NCBI RefSeq assembly: GCF_024679245.1
Contig: NC_090176.1
Coordinates: forward strand, 44,358,086-44,422,085
Length of the DNA stretch: 64,000 nucleotides
Direction: 5' to 3'
From: Pseudorasbora parva
Lineage: Eukaryota > Chordata > Actinopteri > Cypriniformes > Gobionidae
Both the position numbers and the translations under genes were made by a program. The number at the start of each line of letters is the position of its first letter. The stretch's first letter is position 1. The notes below the pieces were generated by a model that had not been told where the DNA came from, searched no databases, and was given only the letters and a program-made list of their open reading frames with translations. Below, piece after piece: positions 12,172-22,771 of the stretch.

Positions 12172-12397
12172 GTCATGTTTTAAATAATATATTTGAGTTG
12201 TATATCTTAAAATAAATATAAAATATGCATAAAAATATAAACAGAATATAGAATCAATGGTATTTTAGAAATTATATAGCATTAGGCTGCACATATAAAA
12301 ATGCACATTAATAACAGTTCCACTTTAGTATTTAATTTAGTATCTGGTTAAACTGGATTATGGATTATTAATCTGGTTGGTTTGTGATAATAAAAAA

Positions 12398-13456
12398 GGT
12401 AACTTTACAATAAGGTTTAATTTGTTAGCATTATTCCATGTATGAGCTTACAGAGAGCAGTACATTTGTTATTGTATTTGTTCATCTTTTTTAAAAGAAA
12501 TACAGCTCATTGTTTTTTTTATGTTACTTCACAGTGAATTAACTAATGTTATCAAATACAACTTTTGATTTGAATAATGTATAGTGAATGTTCAAATTAA
12601 CATTTACAAAGAATAATACAATGCTGCATAAGTGCAGTTCATTATTAGTTTGTGTTAACTAGTTAAGTAATGTTCCCTTTTCAGTCGGTTATGTTCGATA
12701 TAATGTCTCTGTTTCCTCCTTTAGGGAACGAGGGTTACATACGAGATGTTAATTAGGCCCCATTTACAATGCATGGTTCAAGTGACCCAATTCCGATTTT
12801 TTCCTCATGTGGCACAAATCGGATATGACACGTGCAAGCAGTAAAAAAACGCATGAATTCCGATATCCTCAGATCGGATTCAGGCCTCACTCATAAGTGG
12901 TAATAAATCCGATATGATTCGGATGCGTGCATTAGCGTCTGCCATGTAAGCGGTCAACTCGGATATCCCCCAGTAAATGCGAGTCGTACGTCATTGAAAA
13001 AAGGAGGTGAATGACGTCAACTCAGGTGGACACAAACTGCGATCCAATGTTGCCAAGTCTGCGGTTTTCATGCGGAATTGGGCTACTTTAACACAGTTTT
13101 GAGTTGCAATTGGACGGATTTTGTTGTGAAAACCTGGCAACCCCGTCAAGGGCTCTCCTCTTTTTCTCCGCCTTAAGAGAGAAATGTTTTGCCGACTTTA
13201 AAGATCTGTTGAACAGTGCAGACAGCAAAACATTGTGCAATCATTTTGTCTGCGTCCATTGCATATCGCGCTGTTTTACTTCCTTTCACCGGTTAAGAAC
13301 GTCTTGGGCTGTTTTCCCAGTGTACAGTGTAAATGCAAATATCGGATACGGGTTGCTTTTGAAAAGATGATGTAAGCGGATATAGTCACCAAATCGGAAT
13401 TGTGCATCAAGACCTGCAGTGTAAATGCAGCCTTAGTGAAACCTTATTGTATTACC
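12398..13456. mobile_element. MITE with GGTAACACTTTACAATAAGG-type ends, split
   Basis: The left end GGTAACTTTACAATAAGGTT is mirrored by the right end AACCTTATTGTATTACC. It is the same family as 41319-41996. The right arm is displaced by the Harbinger-like insertion at 12756-13432 plus a short foreign block (12676-12752). Confidence 0.6.
12756..13432. mobile_element. Harbinger-like element with TTA duplication
   Basis: The left terminus GGCCCCATTTACAATGCATG and the reverse complement of the right terminus GGCTGCATTTACACTGCAGG agree at most positions. TTA occurs at 12753-12755 and 13433-13435. Both arms also carry AATTCCGATT and CGGATAT words. At 677 bp without a transposase it is non-autonomous. 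Confidence 0.7.
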
Positions 13457-13610
13457 AAAAAACATATAATAGCCTACAGATGTAATACTAGCTATTTTAA
13501 TTCTGAATTATTGATACATTGTTGGTCCCCATTAATGAAAACAGCTTATAAATTATACTAAATGTAAAAATTATGAAAGTTTTCTTAGGTTTAGTGTTGG
13601 GGGATAGAAC

Positions 13611-13612
<2 letters not shown>

Positions 13613-13660
<48 letters not shown>

Positions 13661-13672
13661 TGTGTGTGTGTC
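13613..13672. repeat. (GT)n microsatellite, left bracket
   Basis: Nearly pure GT for about 60 bases with one TTTG interruption. It forms one side of the bracketed repeat at 13680-13832. Confidence 0.9.
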
Positions 13673-13679
13673 TCCTGGT

Positions 13680-13832
13680 AAACCCTATGTTATGGGGACA
13701 AATGTCCCCACAAGGACGACAATATCCGAAATCCGAAAAATGGCATAGAGTTAGGATAAGGGGATATAATATACAGTTTGTACAGTATAACAATCCTTGT
13801 GCCCATGGAGAGTCCCCACAAAGGTAATAAAA
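13680..13832 (-). repeat. CA-bracketed repeat family, copy 1 (inverted)
   Basis: Read on the minus strand it contains GGGGACTCTCCATGGGC, TTATACTGTACAAACTGTAT and TATCCCCTTA, the same order as in the copies at 42840-43115 and 48980-49266. It also keeps the GGGGACAT(AA)TGTCCCCATAA motif. It is flanked on both sides by GT tracts. It is shorter than the other two copies. Confidence 0.75.

Positions 13833-13834
<2 letters not shown>

Positions 13835-13898
<64 letters not shown>
13835..13898. repeat. (GT)n microsatellite, right bracket
   Basis: About 64 bases of uninterrupted GT. Confidence 0.9.
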
Positions 13899-13899
<1 letters not shown>

Positions 13900-14486
13900 G
13901 GTGTGAACATTTATTGCATCCCTGTTTTTGTACAGATACCAAATGGAGAAAAGGAAAGGTACTGCAGAGCGAAACAAAGCTTAACTAAATTAATTTCTCC
14001 TATCTGGAGCTTCAGGCACACTAAACCTTGAGAGTGTGTCTGAAATAATTCTCTGGAAGATTAATGAAGTCCACATCTAAATGCCAATGGAGGGTAATAA
14101 TTAGAAACTTCAGCATGACAATTATACATTTTAATTCTAATAGAACGTCAAATTGTCCTATTTCTCCACCGGCAACGAGGAAACGAGCAGACTTGTTGGA
14201 GAGCTTTTAAATACCTTCTGATCATAGTTTGAATTATTGCCTTTAATTTTAACTTCTCACGCAAGCAGTGGGAGGTATGATGAGCTAAAAAGTAATTTGG
14301 TGAAGGTGCTTTCAAGAAAAACCGAAGCGACTTATCACAACACCAAAATTTCAGTAGTTGATAATACCAGTGAAATTAAATTATTCCCTTTATTTATGTT
14401 AAATATCAATATAAATATTAACTGAATTAATTTGTTGCATGTCGCTTTCAAGATTTTATCAATTAAATAAACATTCCTTTGTGAAG
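13899..14486. other. No recognisable feature
   Basis: Short frames only. No repeat border or exon could be supported. Confidence 0.4.
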
Positions 14487-15060
14487 TGAATGGTGATCAA
14501 ATAAAGAACAAAGACCATTACCCAATGTCGTTCAACACCCGTAAGACCTCTGCTCATCTTCGGAACACAATTGAAGATATTTTTGTTGAAATCCAATGTT
14601 TCAGAAAGGCCTTCTTTGACACCAATGTCATTTCCTCTCTCAAGACCCATAAAGGCACTAAAGACGTCGTTACAAAGTCATCATTACAGTGGTTGTACAA
14701 TAATTTTATGAAGCGACGAGTAGTTTTTGTGCGCAAAAAAATCCTCAAAATAAATTCTAAACATTGTTTTGAAATCGGCCTATCACTATATGTCGTTGTT
14801 TTGTTTGTTTTTTCCGCACAAAAACTATTCTCGTCCCTTCATAAAATTATTATACAGCCACTGTAGTGAGATGGGCTTTGTAACGACGTCTTTAGTGCCT
14901 TTTATGGGCCTTGAGAGAGGAAATGACATTGGTGTCAATGAAGGCCTGTCTGAGCCATCGGATTTCAACAAACATATCTTCATTTGTGCTCCGAAGATGA
15001 GCGGAGGTCTTACGGGTGTCGAACGACATTAGGGTGAGTAATTATTGACAGAATTTTTTA
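14487..15060. repeat. Family A copy 2: long inverted repeat
   Basis: The left arm (about 14513-14735) and right arm (about 14800-15040) are complementary over more than 200 bases with scattered mismatches. Paired landmarks are ATGTCGTTCAACACCCGTAA with TTACGGGTGTCGAACGACAT, and CCCATAAAGGCACTAAAGAC with its complement. A central spacer of about 65 bases separates them. Frames read across it are shadows of the repeat, not genes. Confidence 0.8.
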
Positions 15061-15074
15061 TTTTTGGGTAAACT

Positions 15075-15385
15075 AAAAAGGTTAGTTCTGGTTAGTTCAC
15101 CCAAAAATGAAATTGATGTCATTAATGACTCACCCTAATGTCGTTCGACACCCGTAAGACCTCCGTTCATCTTCGGAACACAAATGAAGATATTTTATAT
15201 TTAGTCTGAGAGCGTATGCAAGTGTATGCACACTATACTGTCCATGTCCAGAAAGGGAATAAAAACATCATCAAAGTAGTCCATATGTGACATCAGTTAG
15301 TTAGTTAGAATCCCTTGAAGTCATAGTTTTTGTTATTTTTGGACCAAAATGTATTTTCGATGCTTCAAGCCACAGCCTGTATGGA
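15075..15385 (-). repeat. Family A copy 3
   Basis: From GGTTAGTTCACCCAAAAATG through CATTAATGACTCACCCTAAT to CGATGCTTCAAG it is the reverse complement of copy 1 (8080-8355), with high similarity. It directly abuts copy 2 head to head. Confidence 0.8.
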
Positions 15386-15497
15386 AAAATTAATTGTTAA
15401 CTTAATGTTTGAAACAGCAGGTTATCAACATAATCAATATGAAGTGCCACTATGCAATCATTATAGCTTTCATTTTGTCTACCGCATTAGATGTCGA

Positions 15498-16024
15498 CTA
15501 GCCTGACAAGCCAGACCCACATCAAGATGTTTGGTCTGGAAACTCACCATAGACAGGGCTCGAGGGGCGGGATAAATGGTTGACTTTCAAATTCCCTTTG
15601 CAAGCGATAGGATAGCGCTACACCAACCAGTGCAACGAAGGTGAAACAGAGCTCGCTGATAGATTAAACATTCGCCGTATCCGGTCGGCTAAACTCAGAA
15701 CACATCTTCCCTTTTTAAGAATGACTTCAGTGCCGTTCTTTGTTCTTTTCTCAGAGAAAAGCTTAACTCCAAGTCTTCCAGAATCGCAGTCAAAGCTGAT
15801 TCGAAAGACGGACCGCCGTTCGCCAGTTTCTGTGTTTACTAGAAGCACGCAAACGCAACTCGGCCGTCGTCATTATGGCCCCACCCATCGACTCTATACA
15901 CGATGTGATTGGCCCGGCAAGAGTTAGGCGAATACAGCTCAGAAGGGTATTGAGAGTTGCTAGACGACACTCGCGGGCAGATTAAATTTGCTGCCGCTAG
16001 GGTGCGTCTAGATTTCTAGGCTAG
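15498..16024. mobile_element. 527-bp DNA element with CTAGCC ends and target duplication
   Basis: The element begins CTAGCCTGACAAGCCAGACC and ends TCTAGATTTCTAGGCTAG, giving CTAGCCT inverted termini. ATGTCGA stands immediately outside both ends (15491-15497 and 16025-16031). Because TAG precedes it on both sides, the duplication could be 7 to 10 bases. The body is GC-richer than its flanks and has no complete transposase frame. The superfamily is unassigned. Confidence 0.75.
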
Positions 16025-16261
16025 ATGTCGACCATAGACTGTAAAAAGATGTCGACGCCCTCCCCTCCAGCAGCTGTAATTTGTTTACGGATGCCATAGC
16101 AACTCTCAACGGCCGCCAGGACTTATACGGTTTTATAAAAAGCTATTTATTTGTTGTAAACTGTAATAATCATCTCAGAAAAACGCGGTTTTGTCAAGAG
16201 TTTTAATGACGGTGTTTAAATAAAACCGTCGGTCTCACGGTTATACTAACCGTCACACCCC

Positions 16262-16341
16262 TAATTATATTATATTATATTATATTATATTATATTATAT
16301 TATATTATATTATATTATATTATATTATATTATATTATATT
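16262..16341. repeat. (TATAT)n pentanucleotide microsatellite
   Basis: About 16 head-to-tail pentamers of TATAT, next to the left end of the Kolobok-like element. Confidence 0.9.
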
Positions 16342-16689
16342 AATTATATTATAAAAAGCCCTCAAAATATTAAAGGTCCCATTCTTCGCGTGTTTTCGAA
16401 GCTTTGATTAACTTTACAGTGTGCAATATAACATGAGTTCATGTTCCGCGTGTAAAAAAACACAGTATTTTTCACACAATTGACTTATCTGTACAGCGCT
16501 GTTTTCTGTCCTAAAAACGGCCTGATGATTTCCTTGTGCTATGAAGTCCCTCCATCAAAAATATGTAACGAGTTCTGATTAGGCCAGTGCTTCCCGCGCT
16601 GTGATTGGACAGCAGCTTAGCGCACGTACCGGAAAGGTCCCGCCTCTTATAACAACGGGTAGATACGTGCGTTCAATGTTATTGCAAAA

Positions 16690-16796
16690 ATGTCTATATT
16701 GCCTTATCAATTTGAGTCGGAATCAGACCCGGAGAATATCGAAGAGGATCGATTACAACCTGCTCAAGAAAGACTTTTGCTGGATGTTTCAGAATG
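16690..16796 (+). CDS. First exon of an element-borne protein (P2X7-tail-like?)
   Basis: ATG at 16690 opens 35 codons beginning MSILPYQFESESDPENIEED and ending ...LLLDVSE plus two bases of the next codon, followed by the consensus donor GTAAGC at 16797. The peptide is acidic and has no domain by itself. Its pattern (PYxFE.ESDPE..., then ...VSEW) resembles the start of fish proteins annotated as P2X purinoceptor 7-like. In those proteins the tryptophan is followed by a cysteine-rich CxCGNC segment related to the cytosolic tail of P2X7. That resemblance is from memory, and the diagnostic cysteine exon is not in this copy. It lies divergently to the THAP exon of the same element, about 220 bp apart. 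It is an orphan exon unless spliced to something downstream. Confidence 0.4.
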
Positions 16797-17015
16797 GTAA
16801 GCTGTCAATTCAGTAGTTTAAACTGATCATTACAAACACCAACAAACGATGGTGTCTGAATGAATTACTACACTTTTATATGCTAAATTTTTCGGATTAA
16901 CGTTAGTTTCAATTACCATCTAACGTTAGTTAACAAAGCTAAACAGCGTTGCACTTTGTGTCATGAGTTACATAAACTGTTAAATGGACCAACTTAAATA
17001 ATAAAATACACTTAC

Positions 17016-17304
17016 CTTGTTGTGGTCCATAAACAACGCCTTCTCCAGACAAAGAGGGAACTGCGTCATCTTTTAAGAATAATCTTTCTGTTAATCCGGC
17101 ATTAAACTGATTGAGATTGAGGAAGCAGTCCTCAGCAAAATGTGCTGCACATAGTTTTAAATTGTGAGTATAATTTTCCGGAACCGAGTTAACCATAAAC
17201 TGTAGCCATTGATCTCTACGTACATCGTCCATGGGAAGGCCAAACAAAGGTGATTTGACTCCGGGATGAAAATAACAGCGTTTCAATGGCATGGCGACAA
17301 ACAC
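17016..17304 (-). CDS. THAP-domain first exon of a Kolobok-like element
   Basis: The frame reads from MFVAMPLKRCYFHPG at 17304 to ...VVYGPQQ plus one base, ending at a good minus-strand donor (complement of CTTAC at 17011-17015). The layout fits a THAP zinc-binding DNA-binding domain: a cysteine near the start, SPLFGLP, a central W (DQWLQF), LCAAHF and then DCF, and finally a KDDAVPS motif. The usual second N-terminal cysteine is replaced: the spacing is C-Y-F-H, so histidine may be the ligand or zinc binding may be lost. In Kolobok elements THAP domains bind the element's termini. Downstream exons with the catalytic core are absent from this 1250-bp copy. Translation past the donor only adds intronic residues. 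The second methionine (MPLKRC) is the likelier start by family likeness. Confidence 0.7.
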
Positions 17305-17619
17305 ACTCTACAAAAACAACGCTTCCTATTCTCGACCTGCGAGAGCAAAAGGACAACGCCCCCGAATTTGCGTGTTCTTGTGGGCGGAGGGTTCGTCAAC
17401 AAAGGTTTTAGTTGTGTCATTACAGCAGGAAGTGCAGGGCTGTAGTCCAAACCGGCCGTTCGCTGTAGGCTTTGAAAGGGAACTTCTGTTAAATAAAATA
17501 TCTCGCTTGGCATTGAACTTTGAGCTTTATAATTATACAGGTATTATTTATGCTCTAACAGCAACATTACACACTAACTAAAGTTTGAAAGATGGAATCG
17601 CAAAGAATGGGACCTTTAA

Positions 17620-17808
17620 GACAAGTCAATACAGTCGATACTTTTAAAGCAAAGTACTAAAGGTATGTTTAGCATCCCTTTAACTAATATTATATGTATA
17701 CAGTGTGCTCACGAACATGGAAATGGTTCATGATCGTTGAAATGAGTAATGTTTCACGTCAGTCTGCCTCCATGAGAATAATCTAGAGCATACTGTGTCT
17801 CCCTGCAG
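17620..17808. other. Short spacer before candidate exon
   Basis: A pyrimidine-rich tract with TCCCTGCAG at 17800-17808 provides the acceptor for the exon below. There is nothing else. Confidence 0.3.
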
Positions 17809-17941
17809 GTGACTCTGTGCACTCTATGATTGCGATGCAGCCCGGCTCTCAGGCCCTCAGGCACAGGTGGGGCTCAGCGAGGGGCCAAAGCCGAGGACTG
17901 GCTGGAAGGGACGTGCCTGTGGCCAAAGATCCCAGGATTAG
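17809..17941 (+). CDS. Candidate orphan exon, unidentified protein
   Basis: A 133-base GC-rich island in AT-rich DNA is preceded by a good acceptor (CCCTGCAG) and followed by a strong donor (GTAAGAG). One frame is open throughout: two bases of a split codon, then 43 codons starting DSVHSMIAMQPGSQALRHRW, then two bases. The peptide is basic, arginine- and glycine-rich and matches no family I recognise. It could be an upstream exon of pde1c (20 kb downstream), an exon of another transcript, or chance. No partner exon was found nearby. Confidence 0.25.
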
Positions 17942-19348
17942 GTAAGAGTCCCCTGAAGTGACCAACTGCCACCAGACATAAGTGGCTTGTGTGTTCCCTT
18001 ACTACCTCACGCTCTAACTGCCATGCCAACCATCTTCAAGCTTTTTTGTGCAGATGCCATATGTTACCTTTGGACAAGTGAATACTCACTTAAGGCACAT
18101 TACACACAACTTAGACATGGAACTTATGTATTTCTGTTATTTGCACAGAAATGACACACTTTATCTTGAATGCTATACGGAATACAGCAAGTCTTATTAC
18201 CCAGAACAATAATTACATCTTGAGACTCATTGGGTTTTATTGATTGTGGGCGTTTCTCCATGGTGAAACAATTTAGGTCGTCATAGCAACTCAGAAGACC
18301 TCTTAACACCTGACGGATGCGCAGAATGTTGACATTCATCAGGGTTTTGTCAATCTCTGCACGCATACTGTTTAAAAAGTATTACCACCTATTGGGGAAA
18401 CATATCGATTAGATTCGAAGACTTAAGACATGAGAAAATCCTTCTTTATGAATCAGTGTGATATTTTAAAAGCAAATTAGTTTTTGTGAGACCCTTTAAT
18501 TGAAATTTGGAGTCAGTCTTTTACTTACCAAGGATGTATGTATTTGATCAAAAATACAGTATTATTGTGAAATATTATTACAATATAAAATAAATGTTTA
18601 TGATTTGAATATACTTAAAAATTATCATTTATTCCTGTGACCCAAAGCTGAATTTTCAGCATCATTTCTCTAGTCTTCAGTGTCACATGATCCTTCAGAA
18701 ATAATTGTAATGGACCCTTTTTACAGACATATTCACAGCTATCAACATCACAAATCTATTGTGACCTTAAATGCCTACTCTCTGTAAGCTGTTAAGGTCT
18801 TAACGACCATTCCACAGGTGCATGCTAATTAATTGATTATGGTTTATTGAACATGCATAGAAAACATTGTTTAAACCCTTTACAATGAAGATCTGTAAAG
18901 TTATTTGGATTTTTACAACATTATTGTTGAAATACACAGTCCTGAAAAAGAGACGTTTATTTTTTTTATTGCTGAGTTATATATAATATAATGTATTGAT
19001 TAATTTAATGTATCCATGCTGAATAAAAGTTTTTATTTCTGTCAATTTGTTTACTGGCCCTAAGCTTTTGAATGGTAATGTATTTATTTGTTTTTAACTG
19101 AAACAACAAAAAATCTGCCGTAAATCTCATACTTCTAGAAAAAGACAGATTATGAAATTTGTCTAATGACACAATCTTTAAGATAATTTAATGACCAAAT
19201 AAAAACAACATTAAAATCATTTTTTTTAATTTAGTAATTTACAGTGAAAATGTTGTTAATTGTTAATATTCAATAAATTGGGTCCTACTTTTTTTGGGTC
19301 TATAATAATAATAATAATAATAACTTTAGTTTTTTCAAAGTTTTTTTT
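17942..19348. repeat. AT-rich DNA with family B repeat pieces
   Basis: At 18500-18720 (GATCAAAAATACAGTATTAT, TTCAGCATCATTTC, GTCTTCAGTGTCACATGATC) lies an inverted copy of the repeat at 50145-50560. Another piece (AATAAAAGTTTTTATTTCTG) is at about 19023. An (AAT)n run is at 19301-19323. The minus frame 18124-18366 has no recognisable content. Confidence 0.5.
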
Positions 19349-19447
19349 TGGTCACACTTTATATTAGGTGGCCTTAACTACTATGCACTAATATTTCAAT
19401 TAATAATTTGATACGATGCACTTATTGTGTACAAACATGTTTTTTAT

Positions 19448-21915
19448 TTAAAGGGGGGCCGAAATGCTGTTTCATGCATACTAGGGCTGCACGATTTGGG
19501 GAAAATATATAATTGCGATTATTCTGGGTAAAATTGCGATTGCGATTTAAAATGCGATTATTGTTATTATAATTTTTTACAAATGAAAAGTGTGTGTATA
19601 TAACATTTTGTGTTTTTATATTAATGTGACTAATAATAATAATTATGATTATTATTACTGCTAAAAATATTTTTAAAAATAAGAAATATTACCATTACAA
19701 TAACATTTTCATAATTACAAATAAAAAAAGAGTATGTCAGAATAAATATAACAATATGATACTAATACTAATTATTATTATTATTTTTGTCATATTTTAC
19801 AGAAAACTCATTTTACAAAAAAAAAACAAAAAAAAACTGCTGGGTTACCTATTAATATGCTGACTGCCTATGACTAAAAAACATTAGAAAGGTCTAAGCC
19901 TAAGGAGTTATTCTTAAAGTCTGTCTTTAATATGAAATATGAACCTCTTGTGCATCCACTGTGGGGGGAAAACTCCTGTGCATTGAAGAAAAACATGGAT
20001 TGTCCAACAAATTTCTAATTTTTTTAGTTTATTAAGTTTGAAAACAGATTAAGCATTATTTTCTTATTATTGATAATAATATCTTATTAATATAACCCAA
20101 AAGTTTTTAATTCATACTGAAAGCCAGAGGACGCCGTCGAGCGGAAAACGCCACATTTGCCTCAGAGAAGTAATTGACGTTAATTTTCAGGAAATCCATG
20201 ATGTGAAGCTAACGGGGTGTAAACAGAAGATAGAGACGCTTTGATTAAACATGACGACAATAAACACGACTGCAGCAAAATATGGTGTATTTGAGTTCTT
20301 CAAGCCGTCAAGGGTATTTTCATAATAATAAAGTATATTGATTGACATGTGGAGTACTATAAAATAACGCCTCGTCTGCCTCACACTGATGATGAGAAGC
20401 CACATCAGCTCACACACACTCGACTGACGATATGAAGTGAGGTAAAACATGTTATTAAACGTTGTCTTTTGTTGAACAGGTTTATGAACGCTTCACTAGT
20501 TTGTGAAGATTTGACTCGTGCTGCTTTTTCAAACGCACGTTATAAGGGACTCAAACTCACAGTCTTTCAGACAGAGCAGCGTTAATCACAGAGCCGCTCT
20601 TCGCTAACACATTTATTTATTTAATTAAAATCGCAGCCTTTAAGCTTTCATAATCGCACACAAGCCAAATCGCGATTGCGGTTCGATTTCGATTAATCGT
20701 GCAGCCCTAATGCATACTGAGCTTTTTACACTGTTAAAGACTTGGATTCCCATCCTAAACATAGAAAAAGTTTCAAAAACTAATGTTGGACGTTTGATGG
20801 AGTATTTCTGTGTCAAAAATACTCCTTCCAGTTTCTCACAAGTTTCGGAGAGTTTTTTTCGAGTATGGGTCGGCTTGACGTTAATAGAGCGGAAGGTTCT
20901 TGTATGGGCCGTACGGGCTCTTCTCCCGGTAGGGTGCGCGCGTGTGTGACTAGAGGGAGAGAGGAAATGCACGCCCATAAACACTCGCTCAGGTGCAGAT
21001 CCAGTCGTCCGTGAACACTTATGTCGTTATAGTCCGCGCCGCGCTCCACTTTATTCCTATGGGTGACATCAAGCGACTTCAACGCTTCAGCACAGCATTC
21101 TGGGAAGGCAGCGCTGCATTTGAACCGATTTGAACGCAGAAATGACGGGAAGCTTCACAATATCGCTTCAGTCGCGTCGCAAAAGTGGATTTCCACCTTT
21201 CACTGCTGTCAGGACTTCAACAAATCATACCAAAGAAGTGTGTTTTTGACGTAGCGGTCCCAGCGATAAAGGTTCGGTCCTGCTTTGGAAGCAGCTGGTG
21301 AATAAAACTGCTTCAAATGTCTCTGCTGTTGGCTATCGTCACGTGAGTAAACATCAGTAAACGACACGATCGCGTGCTTCATCATTCAAATGCGCTAACG
21401 GTTACTCCATTGCTGTCCTATGTATAACGTTACACTAGTCTGACGTGCAAAACCGTTTTGCTTGCTACTGCTAAGGTTTAGTCGCATACAATAGTCCATA
21501 AACCGAATCATGTCCTCATAAACTGCGAGTAAAGACACACAAATGTTGACAGGCCACTAAATACAGTACATACCACAGAGATGGACGTCCTGTTGTTGCT
21601 GTTTCTCCTGTTCAATTTATTTCAGCCTCTGAATGATTCTGGATCATATATCTATTAGCTGAGAATCGATAGCCTTGAGTTTCTCCACGCTTGAGGACGT
21701 CACTGCTTTGCGCGTCGTCATTCTTTAGCTCCGCCCACGCGATACGCCTCCAGGCGCTCGTTTTTTTCCGGAAAGACTCGGTACAGCCCATATTTCTTTT
21801 ATAAATATAATAAAACTAAAGACTTTTCGGAGATAAGAAGGATGCAATACTACTCTATAGGTACTCAAGATTGACATGAGATTGACTGAAACTGAGTGTT
21901 TCCCCCCCCCTTTAA
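19448..21915. mobile_element. TTAA element (Kolobok-like), itself interrupted
   Basis: TTTAAAGGGGGG at the left is mirrored by CCCCCCTTTAAA at the right, with TTAA at 19448-19451 and 21912-21915. Excluding the hAT inside, the element is about 1.23 kb. It holds blocks typical of an abundant fish family (ACTGAGCTTTTTACACTGTT, AAATACTCCTTCCAG). No intact transposase or THAP frame was recognised. Confidence 0.7.
19482..20709. mobile_element. hAT element, 1228 bp, perfect 8-bp duplication
   Basis: The terminus TAGGGCTGCACGATT is mirrored by AATCGTGCAGCCCTA. ATGCATAC occurs at 19474-19481 and again at 20710-20717, the exact 8-bp duplication expected of hAT. Subterminal TGCGATT/AATCGCG words repeat on both arms. 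The interior is AT-rich with no transposase frame, so the copy is non-autonomous. Confidence 0.85.
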
Positions 21916-22010
21916 AATAATACATGTAATCACATCTGTAAATAATTTTTGTAGTTACTTCTATAATGACACTATTGACCCTTCCCTTACACCTAACCCT
22001 ACCCTTAGAC

Positions 22011-22771
22011 CAGTGGCGATTTCTTTAAGACTGCAAGGGAAGCTCGGCTTCCCTTATAATGTCACAAAATTAATGGTCAAATATGTACTATTATATTAAC
22101 ATTGTATTGACTAAAAATGCGTTAGAAAACGTTCATCTCAAAGACGAGTTCGTTCAGAATCAGTTATAGCAGGTCGGCTGACTCGATTTCCTTCTCATAC
22201 ATTCCCACAGCGTCACAGTGCATTTCCCTATTGAAGCCCAGCGTCCATTGACTTCAATGGGGCTGCTTTGAACGTTTTTTTTCAGCGCTTCGAAACTAGA
22301 CGGTCATTGGATAAACGCTGCGATTATGTCCAGCCCACGGACGCTCAGCGTCTCTGGGAGTGAATGGGGAGTGGGCTGGCCCGGACTCCGAGCTTCTGCG
22401 TGATGATTGGAGGGTCTGCATCTTCTTTTGACTGACAGCGATTCTGTACTATAAGGAATCACTGAAGCTATTCGCTCTCAGTCCCATCGCGGATTTCTCA
22501 AGTTCAGTCGAAATAAAAACTGCTGCAACCTATTTCTTTGATATTTGCTTGGCGAAATTGCTTGATTTTCATCATACATTTCACACAATTATACACCACA
22601 TTCCTTGTTTCAGTTTTACAGAGTTTAATATTTTTTTAGATCGTTCATTCATTCACAGGGTAAAAGACCATTTTCTTGAAAAGGAACGTAGGGCAGAATT
22701 TACTTTTAAATAAATAAGACAATTGGCCGAAAATGAGCTTCCCCTCTCTGACAGACCAGTAGCCGCCACTG
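22011..22771. mobile_element. hAT-like element with CAGTGGCG ends
   Basis: The left end CAGTGGCGATTTCTTTAAGA and the reverse complement of the right end CAGTGGCGGCTACTGGTC share CAGTGGCG and a following GGGAAGCTC block. The flanks CCTTAGAC and CCTTAAGAC are near-identical, consistent with an 8-bp duplication that has since gained or lost one base. There is no transposase frame. Confidence 0.65.

Larger units (their letters stand above)
16370..17619. mobile_element. Kolobok-like TTAA transposon, internally deleted
   Basis: The ends are TTAAAGGTCCCATTCTTCGC and the complement of GCAAAGAATGGGACCTTTAA, a near-perfect inverted repeat with TTAA at 16370-16373 and 17616-17619. The interior carries a THAP-domain first exon on the minus strand and an acidic first exon on the plus strand. 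TTAA target duplication plus a THAP-containing protein are hallmarks of the Kolobok superfamily, which is why I favour it over piggyBac. No catalytic transposase core is present, so this copy cannot move by itself. A shorter sibling lies inverted at 24368-24977. Confidence 0.75.

Noticed and set aside
13497..13988. Long Thr-His and Cys-Val frames in several registers
   Set aside because: They are translations of GT/CA microsatellites and carry no coding signal.
14486..15032. Open frames of up to 126 codons on both strands
   Set aside because: They run through the family A palindrome and mirror each other between the two arms.
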